Source: Terriglobus tenax
GTDB taxonomy: Bacteria > Acidobacteriota > Terriglobia > Terriglobales > Acidobacteriaceae
Direction: 5' to 3'
Assembly: GCF_025685395.1 (NCBI RefSeq)
Contig: NZ_JAGSYA010000003.1
Span: 248,001-312,000, forward strand
Length of the DNA stretch: 64,000 bases
The notes under the pieces were generated by a model that saw nothing but the letters and a program-made list of their open reading frames with translations, had not been told where the DNA came from and searched no databases. A program made the position numbers and the translations under genes. Below, piece by piece: positions 25,684 through 35,900 of this stretch (the stretch's first letter is position 1; the number at the start of each line of letters is the position of its first letter).

Positions 25684-26397
25684 TTAGTTGTCCGAGTTCA
25701 CCAGCTTGTGCGAGATAGCGAAGAGTGCGAGCTCAAGCCGTGTGGAGACGCCGGTCTTGTCAAAGACGTTGGACAGGTGGCGCTTCACGGTCTCTTCACT
25801 GATGGTGAACTGCTTTGCGATGTCCTTGTTGCTGCAGCCTTCGACGATGCAGGCGACGACTTCCAGTTCGCGCGGTGTCAGTCCGTAGGTGCGTCGTTCC
25901 GGCTGCGCGGCGGCCTTCTGCATCAGGTCATGCAGGGCCTTGACCAGGTTGACGACGCGCTCGCCGCCGATCCAGTAATCGCCACCGGCAACCGCGCGAA
26001 CGGCCTGTGCCAGGTCGCCGGCGACGGCGTCCTTCAACACAATGCCGCGGGCGCCGATCTGCAGCGCTTCAATGATCTGCTGTGTGGTGATGGTGCTGGT
26101 CAGAAGAACGATCTTGACGCCGGGGGAGCGGCCCATGATGGCGCGCATGGTCTCAAGACCGGGAAGGCGCGGCATCTGCAGATCGAGCAGAAGGATATCC
26201 GGCTCATGTTCCAGCGTCTGGGTGATGGCGATGTCGCCGTCCTCGGCTTCTGCTACAACGTCAAACCCCTGATCGGGAGAGAGCATGTTGCGCACGCCAA
26301 AGCGCACCACGGGATGGTCATCGGCGACCACAATGCGAATCGGTGGACCAACGTGAGCGATGATGTGCGCTCCAGACTTCGAGGTGACTGTTTTCAT
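25684..26397 (-). CDS. NarL/FixJ-type response regulator
   Basis: The 237-residue regulator has a receiver domain (A-D-D-H near residue 25, phospho-acceptor Asp72 in L-L-L-D-L-Q-M-P, T at 100 or so, K in V-L-K-D-A). A LuxR-type DNA-binding domain follows (L-T-P-R-E-L-E-V-V-A-C-I-V-E-G-C-S-N-K-D-I-A). About 20 extra residues precede the receiver. A strong GGAGGA ribosome-binding site supports the start. It lies 47 bases after the REC-Hpt gene on the same strand, so the two may form a phosphorelay with a distant kinase. Confidence 0.93.
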   Translation of the reverse strand: MKTVTSKSGAHIIAHVGPPIRIVVADDHPVVRFGVRNMLSPDQGFDVVAEAEDGDIAITQTLEHEPDILLLDLQMPRLPGLETMRAIMGRSPGVKIVLLTSTITTQQIIEALQIGARGIVLKDAVAGDLAQAVRAVAGGDYWIGGERVVNLVKALHDLMQKAAAQPERRTYGLTPRELEVVACIVEGCSNKDIAKQFTISEETVKRHLSNVFDKTGVSTRLELALFAISHKLVNSDN

Positions 26398-26444
26398 CTC
26401 TGCGTTCCTCCGGTCTGAATGGCATGGTGCGCATACCTGCTTTG

Positions 26445-27149
26445 TCAGAACCGCGTTTCCAGCATACGACGCAGGCGGTCTGCCGCGAGATGGAATTCGT
26501 CCAGGTCAGTACCAACTTGCTTCCCGGTGATGCCATTTCGCTCAAAGATGGATGCGATGGAAGCCAGTTCTACGGCTCCAACCATGGCGCATCCTCCCTT
26601 GATGGAGTGTGCCTGGCGGCGGAAGGTGGAGTTGTCATTGGCGGCAAAGGCCACGCGCATGGCTTCAATGCGCGCAATGGCATCGTCCAGGGCAAAGGTA
26701 TAAGTGGCCTGCAACTGCGCGGGGGGCATGGCGTTGGCCATGCGGCGATAGATGTTCTCATCCAGCAGGTGCGACTCCTGCGGCACAGCAGCACGGTGCG
26801 ACCCTGAGCCGTGGACGAGCGAAAGGAACCGCTCCATGGACAAAGGCTTTAAAAGGAAGGCATCGAAGCCCGGCAGGCGATGCTCCGGTGCGGTCGCGCT
26901 CATGGCAAAGATACGCAGCGCAGCAGGTGTGGCTTTGCGCAGCGCAGCGGCCAGAGCAGGTCCGCGAAGTCCGGGAATCTGCAGGTCAGTCAACACGAAA
27001 TGGATGTCATGGTGTTGGGTGATCGCGGCCAGGGCATCTTCTCCTGAACCACAGCCGGTGACGGCGAAACCCTCCTGGGTCAGCAGCACATCCAGCAGCT
27101 CCAGGCTCATGGGGTCGTCTTCGATAACGAGAATCCGGTTGGTTGCCAT
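26445..27149 (-). CDS. Response regulator with Hpt phosphotransfer domain
   Basis: The 234-residue protein joins a receiver domain (I-E-D-D at residues 9-12, phospho-acceptor Asp55, Lys101 in L-L-K-P-L) to a C-terminal histidine phosphotransfer domain. The Hpt motif A-H-S-I-K-G-G-C-A-M-V-G places the phosphorylated histidine at 181. No kinase core is present. Such REC-Hpt proteins are middle links in phosphorelays. Its target may be the LuxR-type regulator encoded just downstream. Confidence 0.92.
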   Translation of the reverse strand: MATNRILVIEDDPMSLELLDVLLTQEGFAVTGCGSGEDALAAITQHHDIHFVLTDLQIPGLRGPALAAALRKATPAALRIFAMSATAPEHRLPGFDAFLLKPLSMERFLSLVHGSGSHRAAVPQESHLLDENIYRRMANAMPPAQLQATYTFALDDAIARIEAMRVAFAANDNSTFRRQAHSIKGGCAMVGAVELASIASIFERNGITGKQVGTDLDEFHLAADRLRRMLETRF

Positions 27150-27177
27150 GTCGCAGACAGGGTATAACAGCCTGCAT

Positions 27178-28938
27178 ATGGACGGCAGCCCGGAAAATTT
27201 TCAAGAGCAGTTGATGTGGTTGCGAAAGCGGGTGGAGACCTTGGAGAGCGAGGTCGCGGAACTGCGCTCCGGCCGGCCACGGACAGCCCCTGCGTCACCG
27301 GTCACGGTGCAGCCACGGGCTGCTGAGCCCATGATCCCTTTCCCGCCAGCGCCTGTACGTCCGGCAATCCGGGAGTCGCAGAACCTTGAATCCCGGATCG
27401 GATCGCAGGTCTTCAACCGCATTGGCGTGCTGGCGCTGTTGATTGGTGCAGCCTGGGCGTTGAAGCTGGCCATCGACAACCAGTGGGTCGGCCCGGCGGG
27501 ACGCGTCATACTTGGCCTGCTGACTGGCGCAGGCATTGTGCTGTGGTCAGAGCGTTTCCGCCAGAAGGGTTTTTCTGTCTTCTCGTATTCGTTGAAAGCT
27601 GTTGGCAGCGGGGCGTTGTATCTGTCGCTGTGGGCATCGTTTCAGCTGTACCACCTGTTGCCGGCGGCTGTGGTGTTTGCCGCGATGCTGGGTGTAACCG
27701 CGTGGAACGCATGGATGGCGTGGGCGCAGGATGGCGAACTGTTGGCAGCCTATGCCATCGCGGGCGGCTTTGCCACGCCGGGGCTGCTGTCCACCGGGCA
27801 GAACCATGCGGTCTTCCTGTTCAGTTACATGTTGGTGTTGATCGCGTCCGTGGTGGTGCTGCTGGCTTTCAAGCTGTGGCCGCGGCTTCTTCTGGGTTCG
27901 CTGACGGCAGTTACTCTTTACACCGTCGGCTGGTACTCGCACTATTTCACGGCAGACCAGTTCTGGCTGATCAGCATGTTTGCGGCAGGGCTGTTCCTGC
28001 TGTTCGCCACCGTGCCACTGGTGCGTTCCGAAGCAAAGAGCGGAGAGTTTTCGGTATGGGCTCCTCTGGGCGCTGCTCTGTATGGATCGTTGACCTTCTA
28101 CTCGCTTCTGCAGGACTCCGGACGGCACGACTGGCTTGCCTGGGGAGCGGTGGCGTTTGCGGCGTTCTACCTGCTGCTGATGCGCGTGCAGGCGCGTGTG
28201 AAGCCGAACCCTGTGAGCGAGGCAATCCACCTGACGCTGGCCATTGTCTTTCTGACGATTGCGATTCCGCTGAAGGCCTCAGGCCGGTGGATCACCCTTG
28301 GATGGCTGGCCGAAGGCATCGCGCTCTACTGGGTGGCTGTTGCAAGGTTGGGAGAGGCGACCCCGGGCATTCGCTTCAGCCTGCGCTGGCTGTCGCTGGG
28401 CGCGCTGGCGCTCGGGTATGCAGGAGCTCTCTCGCTGCCCTGGTGGACGGTGAGCGGAACGGCTCCGTTTCTGAATGCACGTTTTGCCACGGAGTTGTTT
28501 GCGATGGCCGCGCTTGGGTTCGTGATCTTTCTGGACGTCAGGCGCAAACAGTACGAGGTGCCGGCGATCCTGTCGGTCGCCTTAAACCTTCTGCTGCTGG
28601 TAGCCATGCGGCGAGAGATTTTTGCCTTCCAACCTGCGGGGCGGTATGAGGAGTCAATCGCGCTGGAGTTCACCTTCTCCGCCTTCATGATGCTGCATGG
28701 CGCGGCGCTGCTGGCCATTGGTTTCTGGAGGAGGTCGGCGTTTGTGCGCTGGCAGGGGCTGGTGCTGCTGGTGGCGACCATCGCCAAGGTCTTCCTCTAC
28801 GATATGCGTAGCCTGTCGCAGGGCTATCGCGTTCTTAGCTTTATTGGCCTGGGAGCGTTGCTGATGGCGGTCAGCTTCGTCTATCAGAAGGACTGGCTCG
28901 GCCTGAAGGCTGCGCCACACACGGAGGAGTCGTCGTAG
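27178..28938 (+). CDS. DUF2339 polytopic membrane protein
   Basis: The 586-residue protein starts with a short coiled coil (residues 8-30, W-L-R-K-R-V-E-T-L-E-S-E-V-A-E-L-R) and a Pro-rich linker. A long run of 14-16 hydrophobic segments follows. The first segment has N-R-I-G-V-L-A-L-L-I-G-A-A-W-A-L-K, and D-M-R-S-L-S-Q-G-Y-R-V-L-S-F-I-G-L-G lies near the end. Both are typical of DUF2339. The function of the family is unknown; a cell-envelope role is likely. The ATG at 27178 starts the recognisable family N-terminus, 28 bases from the divergent REC-Hpt gene. Its stop overlaps the next gene's GTG by one base. Confidence 0.88.
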   Translation: MDGSPENFQEQLMWLRKRVETLESEVAELRSGRPRTAPASPVTVQPRAAEPMIPFPPAPVRPAIRESQNLESRIGSQVFNRIGVLALLIGAAWALKLAIDNQWVGPAGRVILGLLTGAGIVLWSERFRQKGFSVFSYSLKAVGSGALYLSLWASFQLYHLLPAAVVFAAMLGVTAWNAWMAWAQDGELLAAYAIAGGFATPGLLSTGQNHAVFLFSYMLVLIASVVVLLAFKLWPRLLLGSLTAVTLYTVGWYSHYFTADQFWLISMFAAGLFLLFATVPLVRSEAKSGEFSVWAPLGAALYGSLTFYSLLQDSGRHDWLAWGAVAFAAFYLLLMRVQARVKPNPVSEAIHLTLAIVFLTIAIPLKASGRWITLGWLAEGIALYWVAVARLGEATPGIRFSLRWLSLGALALGYAGALSLPWWTVSGTAPFLNARFATELFAMAALGFVIFLDVRRKQYEVPAILSVALNLLLLVAMRREIFAFQPAGRYEESIALEFTFSAFMMLHGAALLAIGFWRRSAFVRWQGLVLLVATIAKVFLYDMRSLSQGYRVLSFIGLGALLMAVSFVYQKDWLGLKAAPHTEESS

Positions 28939-30182
28939 TGAAGTGGTTTGTTGCGGGGCTGGCGTTGCTGGCGGCGGCCCCCTCCCCCCAGCAGTCGGAT
29001 TTTCGTTACCAGCGCCAGCTTACGGTCCGGTCCGCGGGCGCTTCGGACCAGGCGTGCGCTGTGCTGGATGCCGATGTGTTTTCGCACGCCGCTCCGGCGC
29101 TGCGCGACCTGCGGCTGTATGCCAGCGGCCGCGAGGTTCCGTATGCCACCACGGTCAGCGAGCCGGCCACACCGGACCCGGAGCCGGCGCGCGTGCTGAA
29201 TCTTGCGAAGCAGGGCAATGCCGTTGCCTTTGACCTCGCCATGCCGGGTCATCCGTATACCGATGTGGAGTTGAACCTGGACGTGAAAGACTTCCTCTCC
29301 ACGGCAAAGGTAACGGCGGGCAGTGCGCAGCTTGGCAGCTTCACGATCTTTGACCTGACCAGCCAGAAGCTGGGGCGCAGCACCACGCTGCACCTGCAGG
29401 AGAGCACCTTTCCTCTGCTGCACGTAGAGTTGACCCCGATCCAGACTGCGGGCAACCTGCATGAGCTGGCGGTAGCGGAGGTGAAGTCAGCCACCATTCC
29501 GCCAAGCCGTGAGGCACAGACGCTCTACACCTCCGTGGCGCGCAGCACCAGCGTGCTGCAGAAGGGCAGGCAGACAGTGGAGACGATCGCTCTGCCAATG
29601 CAGGTGCCGGTGGAGCGCGTGCGCTTTGCCCTGCAGCCGGACTTCCACGGCAACTTTGCACGCAGGGTCACGGTGACCGCCCGCGCGGCCGAGCAGGGAA
29701 GCCGCAGCGAGTCGGCCTCGGGAGAGATTCTGCGCGTAAAGATGACGCGCGCAGGACACGAGATTGAGGACGAGCAACTGGCGATACCCTTCACCATCGG
29801 CGCGAACCTGCAGTCACCGGCCACGGTGGAGGTAACGGTGGAGAATGGCGATGACCAGCCGCTGCCGATTGCTTCCATCGAGCTGGAGATGCGTCAGCGC
29901 AGGCTTTGCTGGCCAGCGGGAACGGCCGCTTCGCCCGTACTTTTCTATGGCTACAAGGGGTTGCCTGCGCCGGTGTATGACTACGCTCGGTTGTTCGCGG
30001 TGGGTGGCAGACAGACTGAGGCAACCATGCGTGCCGAGGAGCCAAACCCTGTCTATCGCGAGACGCAGGAAAAACGCCCGCTGACCGAACGCTATCCGCA
30101 ATTGCTGTGGTTGGCGCTAATTGGCGTGGTGGGTACGCTGGGGCTGGTGGCGCTGCGGTCGGCGATGAAGCTGCCGAAATAA
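28938..30182 (+). CDS. DUF3999 envelope protein, partner of DUF2339
   Basis: The 414-residue protein has a signal peptide (W-F-V-A-G-L-A-L-L-A-A-A), a large beta-rich periplasmic part and one C-terminal transmembrane helix (L-L-W-L-A-L-I-G-V-V-G-T-L-G-L-V-A-L). It matches DUF3999, a family often encoded next to DUF2339. The GTG start overlaps the DUF2339 stop (TAGTG), so the two are translationally coupled and probably form one membrane complex. The biochemical role is unknown. Confidence 0.85.
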   Translation: MKWFVAGLALLAAAPSPQQSDFRYQRQLTVRSAGASDQACAVLDADVFSHAAPALRDLRLYASGREVPYATTVSEPATPDPEPARVLNLAKQGNAVAFDLAMPGHPYTDVELNLDVKDFLSTAKVTAGSAQLGSFTIFDLTSQKLGRSTTLHLQESTFPLLHVELTPIQTAGNLHELAVAEVKSATIPPSREAQTLYTSVARSTSVLQKGRQTVETIALPMQVPVERVRFALQPDFHGNFARRVTVTARAAEQGSRSESASGEILRVKMTRAGHEIEDEQLAIPFTIGANLQSPATVEVTVENGDDQPLPIASIELEMRQRRLCWPAGTAASPVLFYGYKGLPAPVYDYARLFAVGGRQTEATMRAEEPNPVYRETQEKRPLTERYPQLLWLALIGVVGTLGLVALRSAMKLPK

Positions 30183-30196
30183 GCTGGCCGAAAACA

Positions 30197-30226
30197 GAAA
30201 AGCCCGGCGCGATGGCCGGGCGTTTT
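30197..30226. terminator. Bidirectional intrinsic terminator
   Basis: GCCCGGC (30202-30208) and GCCGGGC (30215-30221) form a stem flanked by AAAA on the left and GTTTT on the right. It serves the DUF3999 gene on the plus strand and sucA on the minus strand. Confidence 0.8.
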
Positions 30227-30240
30227 CAGGTTGAGTTGCG

Positions 30241-32754
30241 TTAGATCTGGCGGAAGGCCATCTCGATGAGGAGCTTCTCCTCGATCTCGTGGGCCTTGGC
30301 TGAACCGGTGGCCGGGCTGGCGGCTGCGGCGCGGGTCACGGTGCGTACCGGGATGTCGCCGGCGGCGTAACGCAGCTTCGGGTTGATGTAGGTAAGCGGT
30401 CCCATGTTGGCCGGCTCTTCCTGTACCCAGACGAGTTCTTCCACGTTGGGATGCTGGGCGATGGCGGCCTGCAGGGCAGCCTCGGGCCAGGGGAAGAGCT
30501 GCTCGACGAAGATGATGCCGGTCTCCGTGTCCTTGCGCTTGGCGCGCTCCACGCGGAGGTTATGGCCGATCTTGCCGGAGCAGATAAGCAGGCGCTTTGC
30601 ATTCTGTACCTCGCCCTCGGGCAGCACGGTCTTGAAGGTCTCTGCCGAGAAGTCAGCAATCGGCGAGATGGCGTCCGGGTGGCGCAGCATGCTCTTGGGC
30701 GTGAAAACGACCAGCGGCTTGCGGTACGGCGACAGGGCCTGGCGGCGCAGCAGGTGGAAGTACTGGGCTGCGTTCGACGGCTGCGCGACGATCATGTTGT
30801 CCTGCGCGCAGAGCTGCAGGTAGCGCTCCATGCGGGCCGACGAGTGTTCCGGGCCCTGGCCTTCGTAGCCGTGGGGCAGCAGCATCACGACGCCGGAGAG
30901 CAGGTGCCACTTGGCCTCTGCCGCGGAGATGAACTGGTCAATGACCATCTGCGCGCCGTTGGAGAAGTCGCCGAACTGGGCTTCCCACAGGACGAGCGTC
31001 TCAGGGTAGTCGCGCGAGTAGCCATACTCGAAGCCCAGTACGGCAGCCTCGCTCAGCATGGAGTTATACGCTTCGAACATGCCCTGTTTGTCGCTGAGGT
31101 GCTGCAGCGGAGACCAGCGGAGCTCGGTCTCAGTGTCGGTATAGAAGCTGTGGCGCTGGTTGAAGGTGCCGCGCTGCGAGTCCTGGCCGGAGAGGCGGAC
31201 CGGGGTGCCGTCTTCCAGCAGCGAAGCGTAGGCGACCAGCTCGGCCATACCATAATCGAACGGGCGCTTGCCCTCACCCATCTCCTTGCGCTGGACCAGA
31301 AGGGCCTTCACCTTGGGATGGATGTTGAAGTCAGACGGGTAGCTGGTGAGTTTGTTGACCAGCTCGGTGACGCGCTCCTGCGAGAGACCTGTCTTCGTGT
31401 CGTCGTTGGCCGGCAGGTAGCCGCCCTTGTAGTTGTCCCAGTAGGCTGGCGGCTCGGCCATGTGCGGGACGTGGCTGGCCTGTGTGGCCTGCTTCTGCGC
31501 TTCCAGGAACTCTTCCTGAACGGTCTTGGCTTCAGCCGTGGGGTCGACGCCGATCTTCTGTGCGTAGGCCTGGTAGATGGCCGGGCGATCCTTGATCAGG
31601 GCGTAACGGCGCGGCTGCGTGACTGTGGGGTCGTCCACTTCCGAGTGTCCGTGCTTGCGGTAGCCAACCAGGTCAATGACAACGTCAGAAGCGAAGATGG
31701 CGCGATAGTCGGCGGCGATCTCCGCAATGCGGGCAACGGCGTCGATGTCCTCGGCGTTGACGTGGAAGATCGGAATCGGAAGACGCTTCGCCAGGTCTGT
31801 TGAATAACGCGACGAGTTGGACTCGTTCGGCATGGCGGTAAAGCCCAGCAGGTTGTTGGTCAGCACCTGGATGGTTCCGCCGACGTTGTAGCCGTTGATG
31901 GTGGCCAGGTTCAGCGTCTCGGCCGTCATGCCCTGTCCGGCGAAGGCCGCGTCGCCGTGGAGAACCATGGGAAGAACCTTCTTGTCTCCGCCCAGGCCGA
32001 TGCGTGTCTGCTTGGCGCGGGCACGGCCCACAACTACAGGGTTGACCACCTCAAGGTGAGAGGGGTTGGAGGCCAGGTGCAGAGCAATTTTTTTGCCTTC
32101 GGCAGTGGTGTAGGTGCCGGTGGCGCCAAGGTGGTACTTCACGTCGCCGCCGCCCAGGGTGCTGCGCGGATCGACATCTTCAAACTTGGTGAACAGTTCC
32201 ACCGCGCCACGGCCAACGGTGTTGGTCATCACGTTCAGACGGCCGCGGTGGGCCATGCCGAAGACGCAGGTCTCAACGCCATGCCTGGCGCTGGAAGAGA
32301 AAAGCTGATCGAGGAAAGGGATCAGGCCGCAGAGGCCTTCGAGAGAGAAGCGCTTGGTGCCAAGGTACCGGGCCTGGATAACCTGTTCGAAGATATCGGC
32401 GCGGATCAGCAGAGAAAGCAGGCGCTTCTGGTCGTACCTGGGAGCGGGCTGTTCCATCCGCTCCTGGATCCACTTGCGTCGCTCCGGCGACGGGATGTGC
32501 ATGAACTCGGCGGCGATGGTGGAGCAGTAGTAACCGCGTGCTTCCTGCGCGAACTCACTCGAAAGCTCGTCCTCCGGGATATCGGCCGGGAACGGCTCGG
32601 CGGGCAGGTACTGGCCCAGCGGGTCGAGCTGTGCCTGCAGGTAACCCCAGCGACGAAAGACATCAAACACCAGGTCGCGGGTCATTGTGTTCGCCGTTCC
32701 GTTCTTCTGTGGGGTTGTGGTCTTCTTCCGTTCGACAGGAGCCTTCGTTGCCAT
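30241..32754 (-). CDS. sucA: 2-oxoglutarate dehydrogenase E1 component
   Basis: This thiamine-diphosphate enzyme decarboxylates 2-oxoglutarate in the TCA cycle and passes the succinyl group to E2. The 837-residue chain has the SucA order: an N-terminal YLQAQLDPLG region, G-M-A-H-R-G-R-L-N-V around residue 165, G-D-A-A-F-A-G-Q-G, the later R-Q-P and H-S-E-V-D-D, and the C-terminal W-V-Q-E-E-P-A-N-M-G. It is about 90 residues shorter than E. coli SucA, mainly at the N-terminus, where a Lys/Thr-rich tail replaces part of the E2-binding region. No sucB or lpd is adjacent, so the complex is encoded at several loci. Confidence 0.95.
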   Translation of the reverse strand: MATKAPVERKKTTTPQKNGTANTMTRDLVFDVFRRWGYLQAQLDPLGQYLPAEPFPADIPEDELSSEFAQEARGYYCSTIAAEFMHIPSPERRKWIQERMEQPAPRYDQKRLLSLLIRADIFEQVIQARYLGTKRFSLEGLCGLIPFLDQLFSSSARHGVETCVFGMAHRGRLNVMTNTVGRGAVELFTKFEDVDPRSTLGGGDVKYHLGATGTYTTAEGKKIALHLASNPSHLEVVNPVVVGRARAKQTRIGLGGDKKVLPMVLHGDAAFAGQGMTAETLNLATINGYNVGGTIQVLTNNLLGFTAMPNESNSSRYSTDLAKRLPIPIFHVNAEDIDAVARIAEIAADYRAIFASDVVIDLVGYRKHGHSEVDDPTVTQPRRYALIKDRPAIYQAYAQKIGVDPTAEAKTVQEEFLEAQKQATQASHVPHMAEPPAYWDNYKGGYLPANDDTKTGLSQERVTELVNKLTSYPSDFNIHPKVKALLVQRKEMGEGKRPFDYGMAELVAYASLLEDGTPVRLSGQDSQRGTFNQRHSFYTDTETELRWSPLQHLSDKQGMFEAYNSMLSEAAVLGFEYGYSRDYPETLVLWEAQFGDFSNGAQMVIDQFISAAEAKWHLLSGVVMLLPHGYEGQGPEHSSARMERYLQLCAQDNMIVAQPSNAAQYFHLLRRQALSPYRKPLVVFTPKSMLRHPDAISPIADFSAETFKTVLPEGEVQNAKRLLICSGKIGHNLRVERAKRKDTETGIIFVEQLFPWPEAALQAAIAQHPNVEELVWVQEEPANMGPLTYINPKLRYAAGDIPVRTVTRAAAASPATGSAKAHEIEEKLLIEMAFRQI

Positions 32755-32896
32755 TGCACCATCTTCTCCAATTAGAGGCAGATTTTTCCTCGAAAATCCG
32801 CCACACCTATGCTAAGCCTGTGCGGGTACTTCTGGGCAGGGGTTGCACGGTTACCGTACCGATTTTCGCATTTTGTGTGCGGTAAACGAACGAAGC

Positions 32897-32928
32897 AAAA
32901 ACGGCGCAGCCCGGAGGCCGCGCCGTTT
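32897..32928 (-). terminator. Intrinsic terminator after the receptor gene
   Basis: AAACGGCGC (32899-32907) and GCGCCGTTT (32920-32928) form a 9-bp stem. On the minus strand it is followed by TTTTTG, 17 bases after the receptor stop. Confidence 0.8.
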
Positions 32929-32944
32929 ATGGAAGAGGGTCAGT

Positions 32945-35900
32945 TTAGAACGCCAGCTTGAGTCCGAACTGCAACTGGCGGGAGGTGGTGGCCGTGGCTG
33001 TAATCGCTCCTGCTGTGGGGGAGGCGACAACGGCGGCGGTCTGGTTGGCGTTGGTGCCCTGCGTCGGACCGCTGGTGAAGACGGTCGGGTTGGGCAGGGC
33101 AAAGTTGGTGTGATTCAGGAAGTTGAAGGCCTCGGCACGGAATTGCGCATTGACCCGCTCGCCTATCTTGAAGCGCTTGAGCAGGGAGAGGTCCACGTTG
33201 AGCATGTGCGGTCCGGTAAGAGTATCGCGGCCCAGGTTGCCGACTGCTCCATAATGCGGAGCACTGAAGGCGGCCGGGTTGAACCACTGGTTGACCGTGC
33301 GCGGGTAGAGCGAGCCGTTGAAGCTGGCGTTGACGTCCGGGCGGACTGGATTGCGTGTGTCTCCGCTGCCGGTGGGGTTGTAGCCAAGCTGCGGTGTGAA
33401 GGGGAAGCCCGAGAGCAAGTTGGCGATGCTGCTGATGGTCCAGCCATCCAGCGTCTGGCGGGCAATGCCGTTGCTCAGAGGATGGGCAAAGGGAATCTCC
33501 CAGGTGCCATTGATGTTGGCCGAGTGCTTGATGTCGGTGGCGGCGCGACCCCAGTCCAGCTTTGGGATGTACGGCACGCTGACGAAGGCGGGCGTGTTGG
33601 CGCTGACGCTGGTGTTCCAGGCCGAACCATTGTCGAGGTTGCGCGCCCAGGTGTAGTTGCCGCGAACCTGCAGGCCGTGCGCGAACTGGCGGCGGATGTC
33701 TACCTGCAGAGCTCCGTAGAAGCTGTTGGCGGCCGACCACCAGGAGGTCGTGTTCGCGACATTCGGATTCAGCTTGGTGGTGGTGGGGTAGTAGTAGCTG
33801 CCCGCGGCCAGGGTTGAGGGGCAGGCCGGGTTGGGGCACCGCACCATGGCCGGCTCATTCAGGTCGCCGGAGACAACCTGGTGATAGCCGCGCGAGCCTA
33901 CATAGCCGATGGTGAGCGAGGTGTCTCTGGCGATCTGCTGCTCCACGCGCAACGACCATGCGATGACGGTCGGTGTGCGGATATCCGGCTGCACGTTCGA
34001 GGGCGAGATGAGCGAGCCGGAGGATGCCGTAGTGTTGGGCGTGATGGCCAGGCTGGAGACGACGACGTTCTTGAAGGCAAGCGTGGTGTTGAAGGGAGCC
34101 ACCTGCGTCAGGCGGTAGTCCAGGTTGTCCAGCAGGGCGCGGTGCACGCCGGCGCCCAGGCGGATGGCGGTCTTGCCGCTGGCAAAGGGCGACCAGGAGA
34201 GGCCAAGGCGCGGCTCCGGAAGGAACTTCGCCTTGTTGTCTGAAAGCGCGTATTTGCCCACGGTGGGGTTGGTGGCGATGACCCAGTTCGTCAGGGCGTA
34301 GTTGGAGGCGCGGTTCTGCACCTCGCTCCAGTTGCTGGCGGATTCAAAGCGGAAGCCGGCGCGGATTTCGAGGCGGGGTGTAATGCGGAAGGTGTCTTCT
34401 ACGAAGCCCGCACCGAAGAGGGCGCGGAAGCCAAGCGCCGTGGGCGCGGGCACTACGCTGAAGGTGGCCACGTTGCCCTGCAGGAAGCTGGTGAGCGTGG
34501 AGAACGATGCTTGCCCGTACTGGTTCTGTGCCAGCAGGTCATTGGCCTGCAGACGCTGCAGCCATCCCCCGGCTTCAATCTGGTGACGACCCACGGTGTA
34601 GAAGACATGGTCATCGAAGGTGAACAGGTTGCGCACGGCGCGGTTGTTGGAGCCGACGTTCGCTCCGGCAGTGGAGACCTGCGAGGCTCCGTTTGATGCG
34701 GTGGAGCCGGCGATGACGATGGCTCCTACAGGCTTACCGGTGACGAACGGGGTAACACCGTCGACGGGAACTTCTCCGGTGAAGTAGAAGGCGGCGCGTG
34801 AGTAACCAAAGCGCGCGGTGTTCAGCAGGCGCGGGGAGAAGACGTGCTGCTCCTGCAGGCTGATCACCTGCTCGCGCAGGTCTTCTCCAATCCACGAGAG
34901 CGGGTTGACGGTGGGCGTGTGCGCCGTGGAGTCGTCGACCGTGTAGACAGAGAAGAACTGATCCTTGCTGCCGATATTCCAGTCAAAGCGCGTGGTGCCG
35001 AAGTCTTCGCGAATGCGCTGCACGGGGTTGGAGTAGGCGTAGGCAAGGCCGGAGCCGATATCGGCTCCATTGGCCGTGGGCCACAGCTTCAGCAGGCTGG
35101 CGACTCCGGGAGCGACACCGACATAGGTTTCTCCGCCGGAAGAGTTGGGCAGATAGCCCTGGCGTGCGCGAGCGTTGGGAACGATGGCCTTGTTCGAGAG
35201 GCCGAGGTTCTGGCGGTAGCCCTCGTAGTTGGAGAAGAGCAGCAGCTTGTCCTTGCGGATAGGTCCGCCGATGGAGCCGCCGAAGTTATTGCGCTGGAAC
35301 TGCGGCAGGCGCTTGCCGTTCTCCTGTACCTGGTCAAAGTAATTGCGTGCATCCAGAGCGGAGTTGCGCAGGAACTCATACACATTGCCGTGGTACTGGT
35401 TGGTGCCGCTGGCGGTCACGATGGAGATCTGCGCGCCCTGGCGCTTGCCGTAGTTGGCGCCGTAGGTGTCGCTGATGACATTGAACTCGCGCACGGCATC
35501 GACGCCCAGCAACTGGCCGCTGGCGCCGCCGGGGGTCAGGTTGATCAGCGACGCTCCGGTGTATTCAATGCCGTTGAGCAGGAAGAGATTGTCCTGAGGG
35601 CGGCGGCCGGAGACGGAGAACATGGCGCCGACCGAGGAGTTCGACGTGCCGACCGAACCGGAGCGCTGGCCGGTGTAGTTGACCACGCTGGGGTTGAGCG
35701 TGATGAGCTGGTCGTAGGAGCGTCCGTTCAGCGGCAGCTCTTTCACGGCGCGCTCGTCCACAAGGCCGGCTGTCTGCTGCGTGGAGAGGTTGACGACCGG
35801 AGGTGTGTCCACCACGGAGACAGCCTGCGAGACCTCGCCGACGGTCAGGCGGATGTCGGCGGTCACCGCCTGGCCAACCACGACCTTGATGCCGGTGAGG

